In this document: piece after piece, positions 43,339-53,660 of the stretch
How positions within the stretch are numbered: the stretch's first letter is position 1
Layout of the letters: the number at the start of each line of letters is the position of its first letter
From: Nocardia huaxiensis
GTDB taxonomy: Bacteria > Actinomycetota > Actinomycetes > Mycobacteriales > Mycobacteriaceae
DNA: 64,000 bases
NCBI RefSeq assembly: GCF_013744875.1
Contig: NZ_CP059399.1
Location: 2,790,001-2,854,000 of the forward strand
Reading direction: 5' to 3'
The notes under the pieces: generated by a model
Database searches by the model: none
What the model was told of the DNA's origin: nothing
What the model saw: only the letters and a program-made list of their open reading frames with translations
Program-made: the position numbers and the translations under genes

Positions 43339-44915
43339 CCGAGGTCGACGCGGGTACCCCGCTTGCCGGATTCACCGTAGGCATCACCGCGGCACGGCGC
43401 TCCGACGAGCTCGCCACGCTGCTGCAGCGCCGGGGCGCGAACATCGTGTCCGCCCCGGCCATCCGGATCATTCCGCTGGCCGACGACACCGAGCTGGAGC
43501 GCGTGACGCGCCAGCTGGTGGCCGAACCGCCGCAGATCACGGTGGCCACCACCGGAATCGGCTTCCGCGGCTGGATGGAAGCGGCCGAGGGCTGGGGCCT
43601 GGCCGAGGAGCTGCGCGACACCCTGGCCGCCACCCGGATGCTGGCGCGCGGCCCGAAGGCCAAGGGCGCCATCCGCGCGGCCGAATTGCGCGAAGAATGG
43701 TCTCCCGCTTCGGAATCCAGCGCCGAGGTGCTGGATCACCTGCTGGCCCAAGGGGTCGAGGGCGTGCGGATCGCGGTGCAGTTGCACGGCGCGACCACCG
43801 AATGGGAACCCGTCCCGGACTTCTGTGAGGTATTGCGCTGTGCCGGAGCCGATGTCGTGCCGGTGCCGGTCTACCGGTGGACGCCGCCGGAGGACCGCAC
43901 CCCGATGGATCGGCTCATCGAGGCCATCGTCACCGCCAGCGTCGACTGCGTGACCTTCACCAGCGCGCCGGCCGTGGCCTCACTTCTCATGCGCGCCAAG
44001 GAAACCGGACTGCTCGAAGCGGTGCTGCACGCGCTGCGCGGCCGGGTGCTGCCCGCCTGCGTCGGCCCGATCACCGCGGCCCCGCTGGAGGAACTGGGCG
44101 TGCCCACCTCCATGCCCGGACGCGCCCGCCTGGGCGCGCTGGCCCGGCACGTGGCCGAGGAACTTCCCCGGCGCGCCAGCCGGATTCAGGCCGCCGGGCA
44201 CATCCTGTCGGTGCGCGGCGCCTGCGTGGTCGTGGACGGCCAGGTCCGCCAGCTCGCCCCCGCTCCCATGGCGCTCATGCGCTCGCTGGCCCGCCAGCCC
44301 GGCCGCGTGGTCTCCCGCGAGGACCTCCTCGCAGCGCTCCCCGGCGGCGGCGAGGACACCCACGCCGTCGAAACCGCCATCGCCCGCCTGCGCGCCGGCC
44401 TCGGCACCCCGAAAGCCATTCAGACCGTGGTCAAGCGCGGCTACCGCCTCGCCCTCGACCCCGCCGAATGCGCCGACGACCCCCGCCCGGTCGCGATGAA
44501 TCCCGCTGCCCGCCAGGCTGTTACGGGCCGCTCGGCGTTCGCCCGCCAGGACCTCCCGGCGCGCGGCCCGGCGGCCGCCCGCCCGGCCACTCCGCCGATC
44601 AACGGTGCGGCGGCCCGTCCGGCGGCCGTACCCGTGAACGGCACCGTCCGCCCGGCGGTCGCGCCCGTCAGTGGAAATGCTCGTCCCGTCGCTCCGGTGA
44701 ACGGCACGGCGCACCCCACGCCCGCGCCGATCAGTGGAACAGCCCGGCCCGTCAGTGGTGCGGTGCGCCCCGCGCCCGCATCGGCCAACAGCCCTGCGCG
44801 CCCGGCATTTCCGGCTCGACCGGCGACTTCGCACGGCGGCGGACTGCCGCCGGTCTCGGGTTCCGGCGCTCCGGTCCGGCCCACCCGTCCCGCTCCGGCC
44901 ACGGGGGCCTGGTGA
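43335..44915 (+). CDS. nnaR: Uroporphyrinogen-III synthase-like regulator with winged-helix domain (NnaR/Rv0260c type) and Pro/Ala-rich tail
   Basis: A 526-residue protein. Residues 10-260 form a HemD-like domain (GITAARRSDELATLLQRRG, TTGIGFRGW, TFTSAPAV); residues 290-375 form an OmpR/PhoB-type winged helix (PAPMALMRSLARQPGRVVSREDLL, parts either side of residue 320). This is the layout of NnaR, a GlnR co-regulator of nitrite genes in Streptomyces, and of Rv0260c. The last 150 residues are a Pro/Ala/Gly tail with repeated NGT-x-RP and SG-x-ARP units that other members, as I recall, lack. It overlaps nirD and the cbiX gene by four bases each. Confidence 0.88.
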   Translation: MTEVDAGTPLAGFTVGITAARRSDELATLLQRRGANIVSAPAIRIIPLADDTELERVTRQLVAEPPQITVATTGIGFRGWMEAAEGWGLAEELRDTLAATRMLARGPKAKGAIRAAELREEWSPASESSAEVLDHLLAQGVEGVRIAVQLHGATTEWEPVPDFCEVLRCAGADVVPVPVYRWTPPEDRTPMDRLIEAIVTASVDCVTFTSAPAVASLLMRAKETGLLEAVLHALRGRVLPACVGPITAAPLEELGVPTSMPGRARLGALARHVAEELPRRASRIQAAGHILSVRGACVVVDGQVRQLAPAPMALMRSLARQPGRVVSREDLLAALPGGGEDTHAVETAIARLRAGLGTPKAIQTVVKRGYRLALDPAECADDPRPVAMNPAARQAVTGRSAFARQDLPARGPAAARPATPPINGAAARPAAVPVNGTVRPAVAPVSGNARPVAPVNGTAHPTPAPISGTARPVSGAVRPAPASANSPARPAFPARPATSHGGGLPPVSGSGAPVRPTRPAPATGAW

Positions 44916-45700
44916 GCACCCCGGCGCTGGTCCTGGTCGCCCACGGCACCAGGAGCGCGCGGGGCGTGCAGATGATCGGCGATCTGGCCGCGGCGGTGTC
45001 CCGCGAACTGGGTGCTCCGGCTCCCGGGTGCGGCAACACTCGTGAACTTGCCTCCGCCGCAACGGGTACCGGCGCGGTTTTCGGGGCCGCGCCGGTACCG
45101 CGGGTGCGCACGGCCTTCGTGGACGTGCTCGGCCCGGCTCCGGCCGAGGTGCTGCGGGATCTGGATCCCGTTCCCGCCGTGGTGGTTCCGGCCTTCCTGG
45201 CCTCGGGCTACCACGTGTATCAGGACGTGCCGCGAGAGGTGGCCGCGAGCGAGCACGCAGCGGTCGCGGTCACCCACGCGATGGGTCCGGATCCGGCGCT
45301 GGCCGCGGTCATGCGCATGCGACTGGTGGATGCGGGCTGGCGCCCGGGTGACGCGGTGGTCATGGCCGCCGCGGGCTCCTCGGACGCGCGCGCCCGCAAG
45401 GACGTCAAGCGGGCCGCGGGCATGCTTTCCGAGCAGATCGGCGCGCCGGTCCGCCTGGCCTACATCGCCACCGGCGAACCGCGGGTGCCGGAAGTCGTTG
45501 CCGCGGTGCGTGCTTCGGGTGCGCGCCGGGTCTTCGTGGCCTCCTATCTGCTGGCGCACGGGTTGTTCCACGAGCGGCTGCATCAGGCCGGCGCCGACGG
45601 CGTCGCCGAACCCATCGGCGTCCACCCCGCGGTGGTCCGCCTGATCGCCGACCGCTACCGCGCCGGCGCCCGCACCCTGGTCCCCGCCCGCGTCGCCTGA
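44912..45700 (+). CDS. Sirohydrochlorin chelatase (CbiX/SirB family)
   Basis: A 262-residue class II chelatase that inserts iron (or cobalt) into sirohydrochlorin. Metal-site histidines are in VLVAHGTRS near the N-terminus and in LAHGLFHERLHQAG in the second half. Two homologous halves are visible. Here it should supply sirohaem to NirB, which is encoded in the same run of overlapping genes. The GTG at 44912 overlaps the nnaR stop. About 25 residues (GCGNTRELASAATGTG) form an insert after the first helix. Counterpart of Rv0259c. Confidence 0.92.
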   Translation: MSTPALVLVAHGTRSARGVQMIGDLAAAVSRELGAPAPGCGNTRELASAATGTGAVFGAAPVPRVRTAFVDVLGPAPAEVLRDLDPVPAVVVPAFLASGYHVYQDVPREVAASEHAAVAVTHAMGPDPALAAVMRMRLVDAGWRPGDAVVMAAAGSSDARARKDVKRAAGMLSEQIGAPVRLAYIATGEPRVPEVVAAVRASGARRVFVASYLLAHGLFHERLHQAGADGVAEPIGVHPAVVRLIADRYRAGARTLVPARVA

Positions 45701-45786
45701 CCTGCATTACAAGATCCCTTTCAGAACTTCCCATGCTGTGGCCGCACACTGGAGTGCGACCACAAGCAAGATCGGGAGGGACCCTC

Positions 45787-45954
45787 ATGAAGAAGCTGAT
45801 CGCCACCATCGGACTGTTCCTGGCCTGTGTCGCAGCCACTTTCGGCACCGCACACGCCGCGCCGGACCCGTGGGTGCAGGATCAGATCGACTGGGCCAAC
45901 TGCATCAAGGAGCACACCGCGGCCGAGTGCCGCGCGATACTGAACCACAAGTAG
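45787..45954 (+). CDS. Small secreted protein, tandem paralogue 1
   Basis: A 55-residue precursor: KKLIATIGLFLACVAATFG is a Sec signal peptide with cleavage after AHA, leaving a mature peptide of about 31 residues with two Cys (NCIKEHTAAEC) that may form a disulphide. GGGAGGG precedes the ATG at 45787. The next gene has a similar leader and plan. Function unknown. It follows the cbiX gene after an 86-base space containing a small hairpin (45738-45763). Confidence 0.8.
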   Translation: MKKLIATIGLFLACVAATFGTAHAAPDPWVQDQIDWANCIKEHTAAECRAILNHK

Positions 45955-46101
45955 CTACAAGATCGCTGCTGTTCCGGCGCAAGCCTTCTGGGGATTCCGG
46001 TCCACCCCGACCGGAATCGCCATAATTCCCGATCGTTTGGCGGTTCCCCGATACCGTGGCAATCTGTTCGCGATTTCGCTCTGATCGGGAGGATCCCTAA
46101 C

Positions 46102-46317
46102 TTGAAGAAATTCGTCGTCACCGCCGGATTGTTCGCGGCCTGCGCCGCAGCCTCTTTCGCTCCGGCCTCCGCCGACCTGTACCAGCCCTACGATCCGTGG
46201 GTCGCGTGCAAGTCCGCGGGCAATTCCGACGAGACGTGCGCTCAGATGGCCGCCGGCCCGAATGCCGACCAGCAGAGCGGTTTCGGCTGGACCGGCTCCT
46301 CGGCCGTCACCCGCTGA
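46102..46317 (+). CDS. Small secreted protein, tandem paralogue 2
   Basis: A 71-residue precursor that starts with TTG: LKKFVVTAGLFAACAAASF is a signal peptide, cleaved after ASA. The mature 45-residue part shares DPWV and a Cys pair (ACKSAGNSDETC) with the upstream paralogue and has a Gly/Gln/Ser-rich end. GGGAGGA lies eight bases before the TTG, and the leader (GATCGGGAGG) is also shared, so the gene and its translation signal were duplicated together. Function unknown; likely abundant surface or extracellular peptides. Confidence 0.78.
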   Translation: MKKFVVTAGLFAACAAASFAPASADLYQPYDPWVACKSAGNSDETCAQMAAGPNADQQSGFGWTGSSAVTR

Positions 46318-46385
46318 TTCCTCGCAATTACGCGGCTCGCCCGACACGAGCCGACCATTGCTGAATCAGGTGCATTTCAGAATTT

Positions 46386-46420
46386 GATGCGGTCCGGTGT
46401 CCTCGACACCGGGCCGCATC
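46386..46420. terminator. Hairpin after the secreted-peptide pair
   Basis: GATGCGGTCCGGTGTC at 46386-46401 pairs with GACACCGGGCCGCATC at 46405-46420 (one T-G mispair, three-base loop). Its place after two small genes suggests a terminator. Confidence 0.7.
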
Positions 46421-46541
46421 ACATCTCGTGATCCACGCCACAATTGCCATGAGGTAACCGGGGTTTCCAAGGCCGCACCCGGCGTCCGATGATCGGGACC
46501 GGCGGTCGAGATTTCCCGCGCGGCATGGTGACGATGGCGGC

Positions 46542-46946
46542 ATGACCGCCGAACATCCCGCCCGTCTGGCCGGCCTCGCCTCGCAGGCCGCCGTCCGCGC
46601 CAAGCACAAGGGCGACTGGCTGGCATTGTTCGCGGCAGATGCCCGGGTGGAGGATCCGATCGGCATCTCGCCCTACGACCCGGTGGGGGAGGGGCACTAC
46701 GGCCTCGCGGCCATTGCGGCGTTCTGGGACAAGGCGATTGCGCGCAGTGTCATCGACTTCCGGTTCCCGGATTCCTTCGCCTGTGGCGACGAAGTGGCCT
46801 TCGTGGGAACCATCCGCAGCGAACGGTCCGGTGTGGCGGTCGAAGTCGATGGCGCATTCACCTACCGTGTGAACGAAGCGGGGAAAATCATTGCGCTGCG
46901 CGCCTTCTGGGAGCCGGCGCGCGCACGGACCACCCCGCTCGGCTGA
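46542..46946 (+). CDS. NTF2-like/ketosteroid-isomerase-like protein
   Basis: A 134-residue alpha+beta-cone protein: an N-terminal helix pair with AKHKGDWLALFAADARVEDPIG, then GLAAIAAFWDKAI, then strands ending RVNEAGKIIALRAFWEP. This matches the SnoaL/NTF2 fold used by steroid isomerases and hydrolases; the Asp in DPIG is a common active-site position. It converges on the TetR gene that controls the neighbouring catabolic operon, with only seven bases between, but it is not part of that operon. Confidence 0.82.
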   Translation: MTAEHPARLAGLASQAAVRAKHKGDWLALFAADARVEDPIGISPYDPVGEGHYGLAAIAAFWDKAIARSVIDFRFPDSFACGDEVAFVGTIRSERSGVAVEVDGAFTYRVNEAGKIIALRAFWEPARARTTPLG

Positions 46947-46953
46947 ATATCCC

Positions 46954-47586
46954 TCAAGCGCCCGGTGTTTGGAGCGCGGGGAACCAGATATCGGTGAGTA
47001 CGACCGCCGCTTGTTCCGCGGTGACGTCCAGGGTGCCCTGCATGGCCCAGCGGGTGAAGAAGCGTTCCAGCTGGGCGACCAGCAGCTCTATCCGCAATTT
47101 GGCCTCGTCCTGTTGAGCGGCGGGCCAGCGGGACAGGTACGAGGTCATCACATTCGGCAGTGCGAGAATGCCCTCGCGCGCGACCTCGCGGAATTCGGGT
47201 TCCAGCGTGGTGGCCTCGTCCCAGGCGGGGAGCAGGTCCTTGTATTCCTGGAACCATTCGATGGCGCGGCGCATCCAGGCGGCGAACTCCTCGCGTGAGC
47301 CCGTGTCCAGCACATGGTCCAGATCTTCGTAGAAGTGCTGGACGCTGGGCAGGGTGCCCTGTTCGGCGATGGCGCGCAGCACATCCGGCTTCCCGGTGAA
47401 GTGCAGATAGAAGGTGGCGCGGCTGCAGCCCACGGCGGCGGCGATGTCGTCGACCCGGACGGGCGCGTAGCCCTGGGTGGTGAACAGCTGTTTGGCGGCC
47501 TCGATGAGCCGGCTGCGGGTGAGCCGTTTCTGCTCGTCGCGCAGGGAGGTGCGGCGGGTGGCTTCGGCCGGCTGTTCGGTCTGCAT
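46954..47586 (-). CDS. TetR-family regulator of the monooxygenase operon
   Basis: A 210-residue TetR protein with the HTH YAPVRVDDIAAAVGCSRATFYLHFTGK split around residues 40-66, and a helical C-terminus with an EF-x-AWMRRAIEWFQEY stretch. ATG at 47586 is chosen because the alternative GTG at 47616 lies within the palindromic operator. It is divergent from the monooxygenase gene, with the operator between them, so it very probably represses that operon and itself. The inducing ligand is probably the pathway substrate or an acyl-CoA; not known. Confidence 0.9.
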   Translation of the reverse strand: MQTEQPAEATRRTSLRDEQKRLTRSRLIEAAKQLFTTQGYAPVRVDDIAAAVGCSRATFYLHFTGKPDVLRAIAEQGTLPSVQHFYEDLDHVLDTGSREEFAAWMRRAIEWFQEYKDLLPAWDEATTLEPEFREVAREGILALPNVMTSYLSRWPAAQQDEAKLRIELLVAQLERFFTRWAMQGTLDVTAEQAAVVLTDIWFPALQTPGA

Positions 47587-47613
47587 GCGGCCAATGATAG
47601 ACGCTCGTACATT

Positions 47614-47634
47614 CACTAGACACTCTGTCTAGTG
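47614..47634. promoter_or_regulatory. Perfect TetR operator palindrome
   Basis: Arms CACTAGACA (47614-47622) and TGTCTAGTG (47626-47634) are perfect reverse complements around CTC. The site lies between the divergent tetR and monooxygenase genes, 67 bases from the latter's start. Size and symmetry are those of TetR operators. Confidence 0.85.
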
Positions 47635-47700
47635 AGTGTTAGCGTGTGGATCAGATCACGTCCGGCAGGGGAATGTGACCCGCCGAACCAGGAGAGTGAA

Positions 47701-49068
47701 TTGGAAACACGTGAATTGCCCCGGGTGTGCGTCATCGGCGCCGGACCGTCGGGAATCACCGCCGCCAAGCGGCTCGCCGAATACGGCATCCCCTTCGATT
47801 GCTACGAGGCCTCCGACGAGGTGGGCGGCAATTGGTACTACAAGAACCCGAACGGGATGTCGGCCTGCTATCAGAGCCTGCACATCGACACCTCGAAGTT
47901 CCGGCTCGCGTTCGAGGACTTCCCCGCCCCGGACGAGTGGCCGGACTTCCCGCATCACTCGCAGCTGCACCAGTACTTCAAGGACTATGTGGAGCATTTC
48001 GGCCTGCGCGATCGAATCCACCTGTCCACCAAGGTGATCTCGGCCGAGCGTGATGCCGACGGGCTCTGGGTGATCAGCACGAACACCGGCCGCACCGAGG
48101 TGTACGACGTGCTGCTGGTGTGCAACGGCCACCACTGGGATCCCCGGATGCCGGACTACCCGGGCGAATTCGACGGCGTGCTCATGCATTCGCACGCCTA
48201 CAACGACCCGTTCGACCCGATCGACATGCGCGGCAAGCGCATCGTGGTGGTGGGCATGGGCAATTCGGGGCTGGACATCGCCACCGAACTGTCGCAGAAG
48301 TTCATCGCGTCCGAGTTCTTCCTGTCCGCGCGCCGCGGCGTGTGGGTGCTACCGAAGTATGTGAACGGCAAAGTCGGCGACAAGCAGTCGGTGCCGCCGT
48401 GGATGCCGTCCAAACTGGCGCTCAAGCTCAAGCAGCGGTTCGTGGTCAAGAATCGCGGGCACATGGAGGATTACGGCCTCCCCAAGCCGGATCACCTGCC
48501 GTTCGAGGCGCACCCGTCGGCCAGTGAGGAATTCCTGCACCGCGCCGGCTGCGGCGACATCACGTTCAAGCCCGCCATCACCCGATTGGACGGCAAGCAG
48601 GTGCATTTCGCCGACGGCACGGTGGAGGAGGTGGATGTGGTGTTGTGCGCCACCGGATATCACATCAGCTTCCCGTTCTTCACCGACCAGGAACTGCTGC
48701 CGGACGAGCGCAACAAGTTCCCGCTGTGGCGGCAGATGATGAAGCCGGGCGTGGGCAATTTGTTCTTCCTGGGCCTCGCGCAGCCCATGCCGACCCTGGT
48801 GAATTTCGCCGAGCAGCAGTCGAAGCTGGTGGCCGCGTATCTCACCGGCAATTACCGGCTGCCGTCGGAGACCGAGATGAATCAGGCCATTCGCGAGGTG
48901 GAGGAGAGCCGGTCCGGCCGGTACTACGACTCGCCCCGGCACACCATTCAGATCGAATTCGAGCCCTACGTCCGGGATCTGCAGAAGGAGATCGCGCGGG
49001 GCGCCAAGCGCGCCGCCGCCTACGGGTATGCGCTGCCGGTCGCGGCTCGCGCCGCCGTGCGAGTCTGA
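47701..49068 (+). CDS. Flavin-containing monooxygenase (class B, FMO type)
   Basis: A 455-residue FAD- and NADPH-dependent monooxygenase: FAD motif GAGPSGITAAKRL at residues 13-25, the FMO identity motif F-x-G-x3-H-x3-Y (FDGVLMHSHAY) near 159-169, and the NADPH motif GMGNSGLDIA near 185. It inserts oxygen at N or S atoms or converts ketones to esters. TTG at 47701 is the start, with AGGAGA six bases before it. First gene of a five-gene operon under the TetR palindrome. The next genes (esterase, acyl-CoA ligase) favour a Baeyer-Villiger role, though the motif is FMO rather than the classic BVMO form. Confidence 0.9.
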   Translation: METRELPRVCVIGAGPSGITAAKRLAEYGIPFDCYEASDEVGGNWYYKNPNGMSACYQSLHIDTSKFRLAFEDFPAPDEWPDFPHHSQLHQYFKDYVEHFGLRDRIHLSTKVISAERDADGLWVISTNTGRTEVYDVLLVCNGHHWDPRMPDYPGEFDGVLMHSHAYNDPFDPIDMRGKRIVVVGMGNSGLDIATELSQKFIASEFFLSARRGVWVLPKYVNGKVGDKQSVPPWMPSKLALKLKQRFVVKNRGHMEDYGLPKPDHLPFEAHPSASEEFLHRAGCGDITFKPAITRLDGKQVHFADGTVEEVDVVLCATGYHISFPFFTDQELLPDERNKFPLWRQMMKPGVGNLFFLGLAQPMPTLVNFAEQQSKLVAAYLTGNYRLPSETEMNQAIREVEESRSGRYYDSPRHTIQIEFEPYVRDLQKEIARGAKRAAAYGYALPVAARAAVRV

Positions 49069-49079
49069 GGGGCGCACCG

Positions 49080-50224
49080 ATGACTGTCGAGGGATTCTGC
49101 ACCGGCGAATTCGCCGGGCTGCGTGCGGCTTTCACCGAGCAGGTGGAGTCGGGGGCGGAGCTGGGCGCGTCACTGTGCGTGACGGTGGACGGCGAACCGG
49201 TGGTGGATCTGTGGGGCGGCTGGGCCGACCCCGAACAGCGGAAGCCCTGGGGCGAAGACACTCTGGTGAACACCTTCTCGATCAGCAAGACCATGGTGGC
49301 GCTGTCCGCGCTGCTGCTGGTCGATCGCGGTGAGCTGGACGTGTACCAGAAGGTGGTGCACTACTGGCCGGAGTTCGCGGCCAATGGCAAGGCCGATATC
49401 GAAGTGCGGCACCTGCTTTCGCACACCTCCGGGGTGTCGGGCTGGGAAGCGCCGATCGAGCTCGCCGACATCTACGACCTGGAGGCGTCCACCGCGCGGC
49501 TGGCCGCGCAGCAACCGTGGTGGGAGCCGGGCACCGCGTCCGGGTATCACGCCATCAACTACGGGCATCTGGTCGGCGAGGTCATTCGCCGCATCACCGG
49601 GCTCACCCTCGGGAAATTCTTCGCCGAGGAGCTCGCCGGGCCACTCGGTGCGGACTTCCACATCGGCACCGGCGCAGCCGATTTCGATCGGATCGCCACT
49701 CTGGTCCCGCCGGAGTTCGGGGAGTTCGACCAGTCGCTCATCCCCAAGGACACCGTCCTCTACAAGACCCTGTTCCAACCCCTGCTGGACTTCGCCGAAT
49801 GCGGAACCGCGGGCTGGCGGCAGGCCGAGATCGGCGGCGTGAACGGGCACGGCAATGCCCGCTCCATCGCGAAGATACAGTCCGTCATCAGTTGCGGAGG
49901 GGAGCTGGCGGGCCGGAAGTTCTTGTCGGACAAGACCATCGATCTCATTTTCGACCAGCAGTCCGACGGCGTGGATCAGGCGATTCTGGTGCCGCTGCGG
50001 TTCGGCATCGGATACGGTCTGCCGCAGCAGCAGACCGTCCCGCACGTCCCCGATCGCCGGGTGTGCTGGTGGGGCGGGCTGGGCGGCTCGATGGTGGTCA
50101 ACGACCTGGAGAACCGGGTCACCGTCGCCTATGCCATGAACCGCATGGCTCCCGGACTGATCGGCTCGGAGCGCGCCGATGCCTACCTGCAAGCCACATT
50201 CGAAGCCGTTCGAGGACGTGAATC

Positions 50225-50228
<4 letters not shown>
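49080..50228 (+). CDS. Serine hydrolase of the beta-lactamase class C/esterase family
   Basis: A 382-residue beta-lactamase-fold esterase. The nucleophile motif S-x-x-K is SISK near residues 69-72, the second motif Tyr-x-x-x-Asn is in [10 protein letters not shown], and a WGGLGGSM segment stands for the third. Family members in actinobacteria (LipL, EstB types) cleave short esters and lack lactamase activity. No signal peptide. ATG at 49080 is 11 bases after the monooxygenase stop and its own stop overlaps the ligase by four bases. In the proposed route it would cleave the ester made by the monooxygenase. Confidence 0.9.
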
Positions 50229-51883
<1,655 letters not shown>

Positions 51884-51889
51884 AAACCC

Positions 51890-53635
51890 GTGTACGACAC
51901 CATTATCAAGAACGGGCGCTGGTTCGATGGCACCGGTGCGCCGTCGGCCCTGCGGCATCTCGGGATCCGTGCCGGGCGGGTGGCCACCGTGAGCGCACAG
52001 CCGCTCGACGAAACCGGTTGTGCGCGTGTCATAGACGCGGCCGGGCAGTGGGTGATGCCCGGGATGCTCGACATCCACACCCACTACGACGTCGAGGTGC
52101 TGCTGGATCCGACACTGTCGGAATCGCTGCGGCACGGCGTCACCACGGTCATGCTCGGGTCCTGCTCGCTGTCCACCGTGCACGTGGACGGGGCCGACGC
52201 CGGTGACCTGTTCGGGCGGGTGGAGGCCATTCCGCGCAAGCATGTGGTCGAAGCGGTGGATGCGCTCAAGACCTGGAACAGCGCACACGGGTATGTGCGG
52301 GCGCTGGAGTCGCTGCCGCTGGGACCGAATATCGCTGCCTTCATCGGCCATTCGGATATCCGCGCCGCGCAGATGGGCCTGGAACGCGCCACCCGGCCGG
52401 ACGAAGTCCCCACCGAATCCGAGCTGAAAGCCATGGAGCACAAGCTGAGCGAGGCGCTCGACGCCGGTTTCATCGGCATGTCCTCCCAGCAGCTCATGTT
52501 CGACAAGCTGGACGGGGAAGTGTGCCGATCCCGCACGCTGCCGTCGACCTATGCCACCGCGCGGGAACGGCGGCGGCTCAATCGGATTCTGCGGGACCGC
52601 AAGCGGGCCCTGCAGGGCGGGCCGGATGTGGCGCGCCCGCAGAGCCTGCTCGCCATGGCCGCCTCCAGCCTCGGCCTGTTCCGGCCGAATCTGAAGGTGA
52701 GCCTGCTGTCGGCCGCCGACATCAAGGCGATTCCCGGTGTGGTGCACATGTTTCCGCTCATCGCCAAGGTGCTGAACAAGCTGGGCGGCGACTTCCGGTG
52801 GCAGCACCTGCCGGTGCCGTTCGAGGTGTACTCGGACGGCATCGACCTGCCGGTGTTCGAGGAATTCGGTTCCGGCGCAGCGGCTTTGCACCTGTCGAAT
52901 CAGCTGGAGGAGCGGCACGCGCTGCTCGCCGACGAGAACTATCGGCGCTGGTTCCGCAAGGATTACGACAAGAAGTGGGGTCCGCGGGTCTGGCATCGGG
53001 ACTTCTTCGACGCCGAGATCACCGAGTGCCCGGACGCGAGCGTGATCGGCAAGACCTTCGGGCAGGTCGGCGTGGAGCGCGGCGGCGTGCACCCGGTCGA
53101 CGCCTTCCTCGACCTGGTGGTCGAATATGGGTCGAAGGTGCGCTGGCGCACCACCATTTCCAATCACCGGCCCGAGGTGCTGGATCGGCTGGCCGCCGAT
53201 CCCAGTGTGCAGCTGGGGTTCTCGGACGCGGGCGCGCATCTGCGGAACATGGCGTTCTACAACTTCGGGCTGCGGCTGCTGAAGCGGGTGCACAACGCGC
53301 AGCAGGCGGGGCGGCCGTTCATGACCGTGGAGCACGCGGTGCACCGGGTAACCGGGGAACTGGCCGACTGGTACGACCTGGATGCCGGGCACCTGCGGGT
53401 CGGGGATCGCGCTGATGTGGTGATCGTGGACCCCGCGCGGCTGGACGAGAGCCTGGAGGACTATGCCGAGAACCCCATCCCGGAGTTCGACGGCCTGTCC
53501 CGCATGGTGAATCGCAATGACGACACCGTCACCGCTGTGCTGGTGAACGGCGAATACGTGTTCGGACTGGGTGAGCGGGCCGCCGCGCTGGGCAAGACGC
53601 GGGTCGGCGACTTCCTGCGGGCCGGACGTCGGTGA
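51890..53635 (+). CDS. Amidohydrolase, N-acyl-D-amino-acid deacylase-like
   Basis: A 581-residue metal-dependent hydrolase of the D-aminoacylase branch of the amidohydrolase superfamily: an N-terminal beta-sandwich, the metal motif DIHTHYD near residue 61, a later His in GHSD, the Asp motif FSDAGAH near 445, and a C-terminal strand unit with DADVVIVDP-like RADVVIVDP. It would cleave an amide, ester or carbamate bond. The GTG start is seven bases after the ligase stop. Why a catabolic acyl-CoA operon should carry it is unclear; its presence suggests an N-acyl or lactone intermediate. Confidence 0.88.
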   Translation: MYDTIIKNGRWFDGTGAPSALRHLGIRAGRVATVSAQPLDETGCARVIDAAGQWVMPGMLDIHTHYDVEVLLDPTLSESLRHGVTTVMLGSCSLSTVHVDGADAGDLFGRVEAIPRKHVVEAVDALKTWNSAHGYVRALESLPLGPNIAAFIGHSDIRAAQMGLERATRPDEVPTESELKAMEHKLSEALDAGFIGMSSQQLMFDKLDGEVCRSRTLPSTYATARERRRLNRILRDRKRALQGGPDVARPQSLLAMAASSLGLFRPNLKVSLLSAADIKAIPGVVHMFPLIAKVLNKLGGDFRWQHLPVPFEVYSDGIDLPVFEEFGSGAAALHLSNQLEERHALLADENYRRWFRKDYDKKWGPRVWHRDFFDAEITECPDASVIGKTFGQVGVERGGVHPVDAFLDLVVEYGSKVRWRTTISNHRPEVLDRLAADPSVQLGFSDAGAHLRNMAFYNFGLRLLKRVHNAQQAGRPFMTVEHAVHRVTGELADWYDLDAGHLRVGDRADVVIVDPARLDESLEDYAENPIPEFDGLSRMVNRNDDTVTAVLVNGEYVFGLGERAAALGKTRVGDFLRAGRR

Positions 53636-53660
53636 ATCCGGCCTCGAGACAAGGAATTTC

